Of a stretch of DNA of 64,000 nucleotides, positions 11,519 through 22,507 are shown piece by piece. Made by a program: the position numbers and the translations under genes. Positions within the stretch are counted from its first letter, which is position 1. Each line of letters opens with the position of its first letter. The stretch is from Smittia aterrima (lineage: Eukaryota > Arthropoda > Insecta > Diptera > Chironomidae): positions 8,556,854 to 8,620,853 of the forward strand of contig CP093830.1 in assembly GCA_033063855.1 (NCBI GenBank), read 5' to 3'. The notes under the pieces were generated by a model. The model was given only the letters and a program-made list of their open reading frames with translations, made no database searches and was not told the origin of the DNA.

Positions 11519-12676
11519 GTAGTCACCTCATCGATAGCGAAAATTCTCTCAGAATTAGAAGCGACTCTCAGATTAAACGTCAATTGCTTATCAAGGAATA
11601 AAAACTTTGTCAATATTTGAATCATTCTGAGTTATCAGATTGCGGAAGATTTTGTCAAGCGCTTTAACCAATTTTCGCATTTCCCAGAATATCAAATCGA
11701 ATTAAATTCAATTGTTGACTCCACGAATGAATGAATCCCTTTGGATCTGATTTTCTCCGTCGCTTGCAGATCTCATGCGAGACTCGGAAGGTAAATGTTT
11801 AAGTGAATTGCACATTGATTTGATTATAACGAATTGATTTGATTTTGAGGGAAACATGAGAAGGTTTTTCTTTTCTTCGAAACATTCAGATGAAGTTAAC
11901 TGAAAAATGAGATTAGAAAACAATTTTTCTTTTGATATCTCGTGAGTCAATGTTTCAACGAAACTTCGTCGACTTTTTAGTAAAAAAAAGTTTTGGTAAA
12001 TTTGACACTTTCACTTCAGGTCTCACCTCTCTCAATCAATAAAATTAAAATTTCCATCTCGAGATTGAAATAAAAACAATTTCAAGTTGTGGATCGCAAC
12101 CCGAGCACATTTTCCATGATTTCCTTTCAATATTCATATTGTCTCATTAAGATATTAAATCCCATCCATAACCGATGAACAAGAGAAGGAGATAAGAGTC
12201 AAAACCCTTGAAAATTCATTATTTTAATTGTCGTCGAGTGCTTACTGACAAACTTTGCGTACAGGGAAAGGAATCTCATCAACAATCATAAATTTCTCTT
12301 TGCTACCGAAAACGAGGGAAAAGTATCGAAAGGAAGAACATTCTCTCGTGATTTATATTTCACCTGATATTCGAAAAACATTTTTGTTTGGCTTTTAAAG
12401 ATGAGCAAGTCGCTTCTCCCCTTTCGCTGGTTTCTCTCATTATTGAAAATATTTCCATTAAAAACTTGAACGAACATTACGCAATTTCAACGAGATGGTT
12501 AGAAGACAATAAATTTTTAGGTGTAGAAGGGTTGTCGCTAATGTAGGAGAGTGAGAAGGAATCGAATCTGGAATAAAATCTTTCACGAAACTCAAACATT
12601 TAGAAAAGGCAAAAACTTTTAATTTGATTCTAATCAAAAAGCAACTTTAACAGAAAAATATTTTGGTTAAGCTAAA
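11519..12676. other. intergenic, no gene recognised
   Basis: About 1.15 kb between the protease promoter and the 3' end of Mms19. Short minus-strand open frames (63 and 80 codons) have no recognisable domain or supporting splice structure. Confidence 0.45.
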
Positions 12677-15671
12677 TTATTTTGAAGCTTCGCTTTCGCC
12701 TAACTGGAACCAAGATAGTCGAGCTGCAACAGCAGCTGTTCTGACCAAACGTTTGTGATCATCGAGGGCGATTGTCAAATCGAGAGTCACGTCATTTTTG
12801 TAGGGAACTAAAGTGAAAAGAGGGAAGTGGACAAGATTCTCTAAACATTTGCACGCCATGATTCGAACTTCCATTGATGACTTGAACTGCGATAACTTCA
12901 ACAATTCTTTCACCAAAGTCTGAAGATGATTGAGCATGTATTCACTTTTATCCAAAATAAAATGGTTGATGATGTTCAAGCTGAGAACGATTCGTTTCGC
13001 ATATTGAGCTCCATCGTCGCCTTCTACTCGAATACATTTGAACAAGATGGGTCCAACCTTTTCGATGTTTTGCCTTAGAACCAAATGTGGAGTTATCTGC
13101 AGGACGTGAGCCATTGCAGTCAAATGGTGCTCGCCAAACTTCTCGATCTTATGTTCGAGGAACTTCATTGCCAGTTGGAAAATCTTTTGTTTGTAGAAAT
13201 ATTTCAACAAAGGAAGATGAAGCTGAGGAAACTCAATCGAGATTATCTCGAATGCAAGCTCAGCTGCTTTCGAAAGCTTTGGATGATCCAAAAGTTCTGC
13301 AAGGGTTTCAAGAATCTCTGCAGCATCAGGATGTCCTCTAGCTAGTAATCCCTTACTAAGCCATCCAAGAATCTCAACGGCCTTGTGATTTCCTTTCTTT
13401 AGTTCTGATTTTAGAAGTGCGAAAATCTTGTGCAACACTTTGTTGTGCTTATCATCAAGCGGCGCACGATTGAAGAGACTGCAAATCAGGTGATTGGCGA
13501 GGCTTCTCACTTTTTCATCGTCGCTGGACAAAGAAAGAGCAGTCAAGTCAAAGACAAGTTGCTCAAAGTGTGCTTCAAGAGGAATTGCAGCGTCGAGGAA
13601 GCCAAGCAAACCCGAAGTGACGTAAAGATCAGAGATTGATCCCTCGAGTTTCATCATTGGCAGATATTTTTCAACCAGTGCCATTTGTTGATCATGTGGA
13701 AGTTCTTTAACGACAAGTTTCATCACCAGCGATGCTTCGTACATGACATCTTGCGTGTCGGGAACTTCATTTTTGATTAAATCGATGAGCTTGACAACAA
13801 TCTTCCAATCGTTGTAAAGAATTTTTGTAATCTCTGAAGACTTTGATGTTTTTAATATTGAGTTGAGAACTTCTAGGACAACAACTTGAATGGCAGTTGA
13901 TTTGTTATGAAATACGTTTAGACACAAAAGTTCAATTATGAAGTCACGAAGTTCCGAAACGACGAGAAGCTTTACCAATGTAATGAAAATCTTTCTAGCT
14001 TCTTGAGGATCTTGGAAACTTTTTCCAATGTAAGATGTTAAAACAAACTTGTGAACTTCATTCGGGAAAACTTTGGCCAACGACAAGAGACAATCAGCCT
14101 GCTCTGGTGAAGCAGTAATAAGCTCAGCATTTAGCTTCTTGTAAACAATCTGACGGTTATCCTCAATGATGATGCTCGCCATGCTCGTTAATGTTCTCCA
14201 CGAAACTCTCAGTAAGTCATCTGAGCTATGAGGATTCATTAGAATCTTCATGATCTCTTTTTGAATGTTGAGTAGACAATTGTCAGCGGCATAATTACTG
14301 ATCAAGAACTTCTCAGATCCAATGGCCAAGAGCATTCTCAAATCCTCGAGAACATCAATTATATCAGTTTCTGTGATTTCATCGTTGCTTGTTAAATCCG
14401 TAAGAGTAATAGGAAGAAATTTGTTGATGACATAAGCGAAGGAATCATCTGTAGCATCAGCACATTTAATCACGATGTCCAAAGTTGGTTTATACATCTT
14501 TGATTCTCGATTCAAAAGAGTTCCGATGGTTGACGTGAAGATCGCGTCCAAGATAATGTGTCCATTTTGATGATCGTCTTTAAACCTTTTAATAATCGTT
14601 GCAATTACGTTGAGCGCAGCGTCGGTAACTTCTTTATTTCCTGAACCAGGCAACAACTCGATTTTTAAAGCAGACCAAACGTCGTTGAAATGCTCGACGA
14701 CTACACTTGGCTCGAACTTTTTGGCAGCTTCAATCTGTTGACGAGAGAGTTAAGATTGACCAATGTGTTTTCATTAAATTAACTTACCAGAAGGTTTAAT
14801 GAATCTAGTTTAGCGACCTTCAAATCACCCTCAAGCTTCTCAAATGCCAAAGGATAACAAAATTCTGCAAATCCTTTTGATGCACATAGACAAACAGCTA
14901 ACTTCTCTGCAAGCTTATCTCGAGTAATTGCTTGTGGGTCATTTGGAGATGGATGGAAATCAATTGGGAAGTAGCAGGAGAAGACCTCAAACATTTCTTC
15001 AGTGAGATGACGCAGCGAGTACATTCCAATGAATCGAGGCATGAATTCAAAGAGGAAAACCAGATTTCTCGGGTCTCTTTCTCCTTCAACAGCTTGAATC
15101 ACTCCATAAACGAAATCAGCTCCCATAGCTTCCAGTTCTGGTTGAAAGTTGTCGGAGAGAATTTGAATTATACTGATGACGTTTCCTCGATCCGTTCTCA
15201 CTTGACTTTGACATGGAATATTAGCAAAAAGTTGCTGAAGAATTTGAACTGGAAGAGTTCTAGGCAAATGTTTCATTTGGACTATTGCAAGAAGTCCAAA
15301 GATAACCTGAGGCGCAATTGAATGATGATCTTTCATCCTATCACAGTAGAATGTTGTTATGAACGTGAGTTGATTGGCATCCAAAAGGTCATGTGGAAGA
15401 CTACGCAGAAGATCCGACAAAAACTTTGTGCCTTTTAAACGCATTTCAACATCTTTATGTGTCAAAGCTGGTCCCAGCTCTTCAACAACCTTACTGATGT
15501 CTTCTTTGTGCTGAACAAGAGCTAAAAATAAAGATGAAAGGAAATTTAGCTAAAACACATTTTCTTTGTTATCATTAAGAAAATACCTTTCGAGATATGC
15601 TGCAGCTTGTCGTCAAGCTTGCTCTCGCTCTTCAACACATCGACGATTGATGTGGACCATGGAAACTTCAT
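12677..15671 (-). CDS. Mms19: MMS19, cytosolic iron-sulfur targeting scaffold
   Basis: MMS19 is the HEAT-repeat scaffold of the cytosolic iron-sulfur (CIA) targeting complex. It hands Fe-S clusters to DNA replication and repair proteins such as XPD. Three exons: 15671-15587, 15521-14788 and 14734-12677, giving 958 aa, close to the usual insect length. The N-terminal MMS19 domain is clear from the conserved stretches LGADF-like (MGADFVYGVIQ), GERDPRNL and SCYFPIDFHPSPNDP. Degenerate HEAT helices fill the middle. The C-terminal signature near FPLFTLVPYK and ALDDHKRLVR...ARLSWFQLGE is also present. It is divergent from the first GST gene, 428 bp away. Confidence 0.92.
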
Positions 15672-16099
15672 GTTCTATTTGTGACTAAATATATCGACAA
15701 TCTACCACACGATTTAATTTAATTCCTTCAAATTTTCAATTGTTTATAAAATTCTTTACACTGTTAATGTAAAACTGAAGCAAAAATTGAAGCAAATTTT
15801 TTTATGGAATAATCGACTAAAATTCAAATAGTTCGTTACAAGAAATTGTTTTTAGACGATTTTGTTTCAAGTTCATTAATATCGATTTTGCATTATCATT
15901 AATTGATTTGTGCTGGTCAAATTGTGTCCACCGTCATATTGTCATAGCAATAATCTGAATAAATAATCTTTTTTTCTGAATGGCACATTTTCATTTCTCG
16001 TTCGGAGTTCTTTTCCAACTGCATTAGTCGTGAATCAAGTCGCGAAACAGAACGGTTGCAAATTTTTCTCTCCTGTCAGTTTGATTAAATATTCTAATA
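15672..16099. promoter_or_regulatory. shared upstream region of Mms19 and GST copy 1
   Basis: A 428-bp AT-rich interval between two divergent start codons, so it must contain both promoters. I see no strong TATA box or recognisable operator. Confidence 0.4.
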
Positions 16100-16837
16100 A
16101 TGTCGAAGCCTGTTTTATATTATATGGCATTCAGTCCACCAAGCCGATTTGCCCTGATTGTCGCAAAACATATCGGACTTGATATCGAAGTTGAGTAAGA
16201 AACGTTAAGAATTTGTTCTCGAAAAAGTTAATTAACGATAAGATTATTCCACAGAGAAGTCAATTTATTGAAAGGTCAGCATCACACTCCAGAGTACAAG
16301 GCTATCAATCCAACTTCAACTGTGCCAGCTCTGGTTGATGAAGACATCAGCGTTTTCGACTCAACTGCTATTGCGATCTACCTGGTCGAGAAGTATGCGA
16401 ATGGAGACGATCTCTACCCAAACGATTTGAAGTTGAGAACAAAGATCAATGAGCGCTTGTTCTACGTTGGAAATTACATTTTCCCAAGAACGTTTCAAAT
16501 CTTTGTTGGTGTATTCTTCAGAGGAGAAAGTGAAATCCCACAAATTATAATGGATGAAGTTATGAGAGGATATACAACGATCGAAACATTCCTTGCTGAC
16601 AGTGATTATTTAGCTGGTGATGTAATCACTCTTGCTGATCTTTACTTGTGGGCGATCATGGAATCACTTGGACACATCATTCTAATTGACGAGGAAAAAT
16701 TCCCAAAGTTCGATGCATGGTTCAATAGAATGCGTGAACATCCATCAGCCGAAATGAACCAAAAATGCGGCGAAGACCACAGCGCTGCTTATCTGCAATG
16801 TGCCGCGATGAACTTGGAGAAAAATCAATCCAATTGA
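16100..16837 (+). CDS. glutathione S-transferase, epsilon-like, copy 1
   Basis: Cytosolic enzyme conjugating glutathione to electrophiles, involved in insecticide and peroxide detoxification. Two exons, 16100-16194 and 16255-16837, give 225 aa. The N-terminal thioredoxin-like half has the insect delta/epsilon signature around the catalytic Ser12 (AFSPPSRF), then the glutathione-site STVPAL and DSTAIAIYLVEKY. The helical half contains DYLAGDVITLADLY. NPTSTVPAL and GEHL-like spacing favour the epsilon class. It is the most divergent of the three tandem copies: VFFRGESEIP replaces the YLRGETEIE-type segment, and the C-terminus differs (NQKCGEDH). Confidence 0.93.
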
Positions 16838-16924
16838 GCAGCTAAAGTTACATAAACATTAAAAAATATTCTCTTCGTTTGCACACACTTATATATATCC
16901 ATGACAGCGATAATCCAAAACTAT

Positions 16925-17007
16925 AAAAATGTGTGAGTGTGAACGGGAATCGAACCAGGATCCTTCAGCTTGCTGCTCTGTTGTTCTTACCAACTGAGCT
17001 CACCACA
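16925..17007 (-). pseudogene. tRNA-like Pol III unit (tRNA relic or SINE head)
   Basis: On the minus strand the sequence has an A-box-like GAGCTCAGTTGG (17001-16990), an exact B box GGTTCGATTCC (16956-16946) and a TTTTT Pol III stop (16929-16925). The acceptor and T stems pair imperfectly, the D loop is enlarged and no convincing anticodon stem forms, so a working tRNA is unlikely. It lies in the 3' flank of GST copy 1. It could be a decayed tRNA or the head of a tRNA-derived SINE. Confidence 0.5.
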
Positions 17008-17402
17008 GTTACATTTCAAGTTTGGAAGAATCGCTAATATGATCTCAACACTCACAAAACTTTATGAAAGAATATGGGCTGAACATCAATACCAATTAGT
17101 TACCAAATTGCAGTAAATAAAATAGTTTTTATGTTTAGAAAGCAAAAAAAAACCGTCTTTGCATTATAAAAAAGTTAAAATGATTTTCTTCAATTTTTGA
17201 ATTTGATTGTCAATCTCCAAGTATGACACTTTTTTTTGGATGGTGGAATTAGAGAGGTTTGAGTGTATCTCTGAAGGTCGCACGCACACATTTTCGTTTT
17301 CATATTCTGAGATCTTCTCCAGCTGAATCAGTCGTGAATCAAGTAGCGAAAAAAGCTGTCGAAAAGTTTTCTCTCTCGTCCGTTTAATTGAATATTCTAA
17401 TA

Positions 17403-18143
17403 ATGTCGAAGCCAGTTTTGTATCATATGGCATTCAGTCCACCAAGTCGATTTGCTCTGATTGTCGCAAATCATATCGGACTTGATATCGAAGTTAAGTA
17501 AGAGTTGTTAAGAATTTGTTCTCGAAAGAGTTAATTGACGATAAGATTATTCCACAGAGAAGTCGATTTAGTCAATGGTCAGCATCACACTCCTGAGTAC
17601 AAGGCCATCAATCCAACTTCAACTGTGCCAGCTCTGGTTGATGAAGACATTAGCGTTTTCGACTCAAGTGCTATTGCGATCTACCTGGTCGAGAAGTATG
17701 CGAAAGGAGACGCTCTTTACCCGAACGATTTGAAGTTGAGAACGAAGATCAATGAGCGCTTGTTCTATGTCGGAAATTACATTTTCCCAAGAATCTTCCA
17801 GATCTTTGTTGGGGGATACCTCAGAGGAGAAACGGAAATCGAACAAGTGAAATTGGATGAAATGGCGAGAGGATATACAACAATCGAAACATTTCTTGCT
17901 GACAGTGATTATTTAGCTGGTGATGTAATCACTCTTGCTGACCTTTACTTGTGGGCGATCATGGAATCATTTGGACACATCATTCTAATTGACGAGGAAA
18001 AATTCCCAAAGTTTGATGCATGGTTCAACAGAATGCGTGAACATCCATCAGCCGAAATGAACAAAAAAGGCGGCGACGACCACATCGCAATTTATCGACA
18101 GTATGTCGCGAAGAGCTTGGAGGAGAAAAATAAAGCTAATTGA
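17403..18143 (+). CDS. glutathione S-transferase, epsilon-like, copy 2
   Basis: Second of three tandem GSTs. Exons 17403-17497 and 17558-18143 give 226 aa, with the intron at the same place and phase as in the other copies. Ser12 of AFSPPSRF and the glutathione-binding STVPAL and DSSAIAIYLVEKY are retained. It differs from copy 3 at few positions, so the duplication looks recent, and much more from copy 1. The 5' region with GAAGGTCGCACGCACAC is shared with copy 3, so regulation is probably similar. Confidence 0.93.
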
Positions 18144-18368
18144 GCAGCTTTACACTAAAAAAATATTAAATATTCTATTCATTTGCACACATTCACAAAA
18201 TTTTATGAAAGAATCAAATAAACTACTCAACAAAAAATTGTTATCTTCTCAACATTCGAGTTACTAATTTAAACAAGTGGCAGTAGCAGTTCGTACCGAA
18301 CTTACTGTAGGGTTTTTCATCCTCTGGATGAACTGGTTACAGGGGACATTTTACTTGGTTTGTTTACC

Positions 18369-19018
18369 GAAGTTTCACTTTGAGCTCACCAGAGGTGGAT
18401 CCAATGAGTGGAGCTTGGATTTTCTGGGATTTATCTCTTAGTCGTGACCAGTTTAACATTTCTTGTAAAGAACTCAATGCTCTAGCTCTAAAGGGAACGA
18501 AGTTTCACTTTGAGCTCACCAGAGATGGATCCAATGTGTGGAGCTTGGATTTTCTAGGATTTATTGCTTTGTCAAGTCGAGCTGATCATTTCATGTGAAC
18601 ATCTCAATGCTCTAACTCCAAAGGGAACGAAGTTCCACTCTGAGCTCACCAGAGATGGATCCAATGTGTGGAGCTTGGATTTTCTAGGATTTATTGCTTT
18701 GTCGTGTCGAGCTGATCATTTCATGTGAACAAGTCAAAGCTGTAACTCTAAAGGAACAGAAGTTTCACTTTGAGCTGACCAGAGATGGATCCAATGTGTG
18801 GAGCTTGGATTTTCTGGGATTTATTGCTTTGTCAAGTCGAGCTGATCATTTCATGTGAACAAGTCAAAGCTGTAACTCTAAAGGAAAAGAAGTTTCACTT
18901 GGCGCTGGCAAGAGGTGGACCCAGATCTGGTCAGCTATAAAATCCATGCACTCGATTCAACATGCTGATCACTTCTTGTGAACAAGTCACAGCTGAAATG
19001 TGCTTCCGTTTTCGAGAA
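18369..19018 (+). repeat. five tandem 130-bp units
   Basis: GAAGTTTCACTT or a close variant recurs at 18369, 18499, 18629, 18759 and 18889, an exact 130-bp period. Units share TGAGCTCACCAGAGATGGAT and GGAGCTTGGATTTTCT. The first unit is somewhat diverged and the fifth strongly so, giving an array with degenerate edges. It has no coding function and lies wholly inside the inverted-repeat element. Confidence 0.85.
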
Positions 19019-19196
19019 AACGTGTTTCAAAACTAAAAATCGACTTTTTGTATGGAGATTCCAGGTTTTGGGCCCGTGGGCCCGATCCTGATGAGCTAGC
19101 CAAAAATCCTCAAAAGTTGTTTTGCGTATTTAAATTCTCTATCGACTGGCGAAGAAATTAATTCGCTAGCTCATCGCGTTCGCGAGTTATCTCAAT

Positions 19197-19231
19197 CACG
19201 GACCACGGACCACGGAAGACGGACCACGGAC
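19197..19231 (+). repeat. short GGACCAC tandem array
   Basis: Imperfect short repeats of CACGGAC and CACGGACCACGG near the right end of the inverted-repeat element. It is probably a microsatellite within that element. Confidence 0.6.
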
Positions 19232-19517
19232 AAAGCGGCCACAATAGGGTGTTCCATCCTTCGGATGAAAAACCCTAAAAAGGTTAAAATGATTTTCTTA
19301 AATTTTTGAATTTGATTGTCAATCTCCAAGTCCGACACTTTTTTTTTTTGGGTGGTGGAATTAGAGAGGTTTGAGTGTATCTCTGAAGGTCGCACGCACA
19401 CATTTTCGTTTTCATATTCTGAGATCTCCAACTAAATCAGTCGTGAATCAAGTAGCGAAAAAAGCGGTCGCAAATTTTTGTCTTCGTAGTTGAGTAGTTT
19501 AATTGAATATTCTAATA

Positions 19518-20258
19518 ATGTCGAAGCCAGTTTTGTATCATATGGCATTCAGTCCACCAAGTCGATTTGCTCTGATTGTCGCAAATCATATCGGACTTGA
19601 TATCGAAGTTAAGTAAGAAACGTTAAGAATTTGTTCTCGAAAGAGTTAATTAACGAAGAGAATATTCCACAGAGAAGTCGATTTATTCAATGGTCAGCAT
19701 CACACTCCAGAGTACAAGGCCATCAATCCAACTTCAACTGTGCCGGCTCTGATTGATGAAGACATCAGCGTTTTCGACTCAAGTGCTATTGCGATCTACC
19801 TGGTCGAGAAATATGCGAAAGGAGACAGTCTTTACCCAAACGATTTGAAGTTGAGAACAAAGATCAATGAGCGATTGTTCTACGTTGGAAATTACATTTT
19901 CCCAAGAATCTTTCAAATCCTTGTTGGTGGATACTTCAGAGGAGAAACGGAAATCGAACAAGTGAAATTGGATGAAATTGCGAGAGGATATACAACAATC
20001 GAATCATTCCTTGCTGACAGTGATTATTTAGCTGGTGATGTAATCACTCTTGCTGACCTTTACTTGTGGGCGAACATGGAATCATTTGGTCTAGTCATTC
20101 CAATTGACGCCGAGAAATTCCCAAAGTTCGATGCATGGTTCAACAGAATGCGTGAACATCCATCAGCCGAAATGAACAAAAAAGGCGGCGACGACCACAT
20201 CGCATTTTATCGACAGTGTATCGCGAAGAACTTGGAGGAGAAAAATAAAGCTAATTGA
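19518..20258 (+). CDS. glutathione S-transferase, epsilon-like, copy 3
   Basis: Third tandem GST. Exons 19518-19612 and 19673-20258 give 226 aa. Exon 1 is nearly identical to copy 2 (AFSPPSRF with Ser12). Exon 2 differs at scattered sites: PALIDED for PALVDED, and ANMESFGLVIPIDAEKF for AIMESFGHIILIDEEKF. Those changes fall in the helical C-terminal half that shapes the hydrophobic substrate pocket, so its substrate range may differ. The promoter is duplicated from copy 2. Confidence 0.93.
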
Positions 20259-20404
20259 GCAGCTTTACACTAAAAAAATATTAAATATTCTATTCATTTG
20301 CACACACTCACAAAATTTTATGAAAGAATTCAATCAAATATTCAATAAACTACTCAACAAAAAAATTGTTATCTTCTCAACATTCGAGTTACTAATTTAA
20401 AAAA

Positions 20405-20882
20405 TGAAGGTCATGAATTTGTAAGAATAAAATGAAAATGATAAATAATTTTAATGCGTTTCTGATTGAGGTGGGCTCGGCTAATCCAATAATATTTTCA
20501 TCGACGGAGAAGTTTTTTCAGTTCGTTGTGTAATCGAATGATGTATAATAAATTTAATGTCTGTAAATCTGTAATAGGTTCATGAAATCGAATTAAACGC
20601 TTTGTTAATTTATCTTCAGGGAGGATCATAAAAAACACATTGCAAAATCTTTTCGATAAGTCATCCACAACCGAGAGATAAAATCTTTCTTGAATCGGTC
20701 CAGCAATAAAAATATTTTAACGAACTCTTTATGTTTAAAATTATACGAAAAACATTTCGACGAATTTTTATCCGGAATTTCTACAAATTGCAAATCATCT
20801 CGAAGAATAAAGTTTTAAACAATAAAATTCGTGTAAATTAAAGAAACTTGAGACTAAGAGTTTATTAAATCAATCCATCAAG
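20405..20882. other. intergenic between GST array and Rpt6
   Basis: About 480 bp, very AT-rich. It must hold the Rpt6 promoter near its right end. I see no other gene. Confidence 0.4.
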
Positions 20883-22204
20883 ATGACCGCTTCATCCAAG
20901 GTATGGAGTTACTGAAGTTTTCTTTCTGAAACGAGTTTAAATTGATGATTTTTTCCAGATGGAAGTCGATGGCAAAGGAGAAGGCTTCCGAAGCTATTAC
21001 GTGCAAAAGATTGAAGAGCTGCAATTGACTGTGAATGAGAAAAGTCAGAATCTTCGTCGATTACAAGCTCAGCGTAATGAGTTGAACGCTAAAGGTAAAA
21101 ACAAAGCTTTAATTTACGTTTGTCATGATTAACCAATTTCTTCTTTCAGTTCGAATGTTGCGCGAAGAACTCCAGCTTCTTCAAGAGCAAGGCAGTTACG
21201 TTGGTGAAGTTGTTAAGGCCATGGACAAGAAGAAAGTCCTTGTGAAAGTTCATCCAGAAGGAAAGTTCGTTGTCGATCTTGACAAAAACATTGATATCAA
21301 TGACGTCACGCCAAATTGTCGTGTGGCTCTCCGCAATGAAAGCTACACATTGCATAAGATCTTGCCCAACAAGGTCGATCCATTGGTGTCACTTATGATG
21401 GTCGAGAAAGTTCCTGATTCGACCTATGAAATGGTGGGAGGTCTCGACAAGCAAATCAAGGAGATCAAGGAAGTCATTGAACTCCCCGTTAAGCATCCAG
21501 AGCTGTTCGATGCTTTGGGTATTGCCCAGCCAAAAGGTGTTTTGTTATATGGTCCACCTGGAACCGGAAAGACTCTTCTTGCTCGAGCTGTTGCTCATCA
21601 CACTGAGTGCACTTTCATTCGTGTGTCAGGATCCGAGTTGGTGCAGAAATTCATTGGTGAAGGGTCTCGTATGGTCCGTGAATTGTTCGTCATGGCAAGA
21701 GAACACGCTCCTTCAATCATCTTCATGGATGAAATCGATTCAATCGGTTCTTCGCGTATTGAATCTGGGAGTGGAGGCGACTCTGAAGTCCAGAGAACTA
21801 TGTTGGAATTGCTTAATCAACTCGACGGTTTCGAAGCCACAAAGAACATTAAAGTCATCATGGCCACTAACCGAATTGATATCCTCGATCCTGCTCTTCT
21901 TCGTCCTGGAAGAATCGATCGTAAGATTGAGTTCCCTCCACCGAACGAGGACGCTCGTCTTGACATTCTCAAAATTCATTCACGTAAGATGAATCTCACC
22001 CGAGGCATCAACTTGAAGAAGATTGCTGAGCTTATGCCTGGAGCGAGTGGAGCTGAGGTGAAGGGTGTTTGTACTGAAGCTGGAATGTACGCTCTCCGCG
22101 AACGTCGTGTTCATGTTACACAAGAAGATTTCCAATTGGCCGTTGCCAAGATCATGCAAAAGGATTCCGAGAAGAACATGTCGATTAAGAAGTTGTGGAA
22201 GTAA
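20883..22204 (+). CDS. Rpt6: 26S proteasome ATPase subunit Rpt6 (PSMC5)
   Basis: One of six AAA ATPases in the base of the 19S regulatory particle, which unfolds ubiquitinated substrates. Three exons: 20883-20900 (18 nt), 20959-21094 and 21150-22204, giving 402 aa, normal for the family. It has an N-terminal coiled coil, an OB domain, Walker A GPPGTGKT at 186-193, Walker B FMDEID at 243-248, and the C-terminal NMSIKKLWK. Its HbYX-type end docks in the 20S core. The sequence is nearly identical to animal Rpt6. The tiny first exon encodes only MTASSK, and exon 2 also starts with Met. A poly(A) signal AATAAA lies at about 22264. Confidence 0.97.
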
Positions 22205-22507
22205 ATTTCTTTGCTTTTCTGCTTTTGTACTGATTCACATTTAAAATTTCCCGAAAATGATTTCAATAAAAAAAAATTTGTTTGAGAATTTAAGTTATTG
22301 CTTTTCACTATCGAAACTCATTTTATTTCATATGAAACTTCGTGAAATATAAACACAAAAAGAAAAATATAAAACAATGAGAGAGCGGAACTGGGTTCGT
22401 ATGAGGTGATGGCAAGATTCACAAGATGATGAACTGAAGAAATTCTTTGGCGTAATTTTACGTTTTGGATGACAACTTTTGATATGGCAAGACGATTGAT
22501 CGGCAAA

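Larger units (their letters stand above)
18309..19276. mobile_element. non-autonomous element with inverted ends and hairpins
   Basis: A 968-bp insert bounded by inverted repeats. The left end starts AGGGTTTTTCATCC TCT GGATGAAC; the right end, read on the minus strand, starts AGGGTTTTTCATCC GAA GGATGGAAC. Each end is also a short hairpin (TTCATCC paired with GGATGAA or GGATGGAA). It has no coding capacity. Inside are five 130-bp tandem units and a short GGACCAC array. Terminal repeats, hairpins and a central tandem array recall non-autonomous helentron/DINE-like or other MITE-like elements; the class is not resolved and I see no clear target-site duplication. Confidence 0.55.
17165..20404 (+). 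repeat. direct duplication carrying GST copies 2 and 3
   Basis: A roughly 1.1-kb unit occurs twice: about 17165-18272 and about 19283-20404. Homology starts at the shared upstream AAGTTAAAATGATTTTCTT or close variant, runs through promoter, both exons and intron, and ends at TTACTAATTTAA in both. The inverted-repeat element at 18309-19276 plus about 36 bp fills the junction. Copy 1 shares only the coding region and immediate upstream bases. Confidence 0.8.

Noticed and set aside
13085..13345. Overlapping plus-strand frames antisense to Mms19
   Set aside because: Shadows of the long conserved minus-strand Mms19 exon.
18380..18598. 72-codon open frame in the 130-bp array
   Set aside because: Follows the repeat, differs between units, and has no start context or domain; treated as non-coding repeat DNA.
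18369..19018. CRISPR-like interpretation of the regular repeat
   Set aside because: Units are 130 bp, similar along their whole length with no unique spacers, and the DNA is eukaryotic nuclear.
21426..21992. 188-codon frame in another phase of Rpt6
   Set aside because: Shadow of the highly conserved Rpt6 AAA domain exon.
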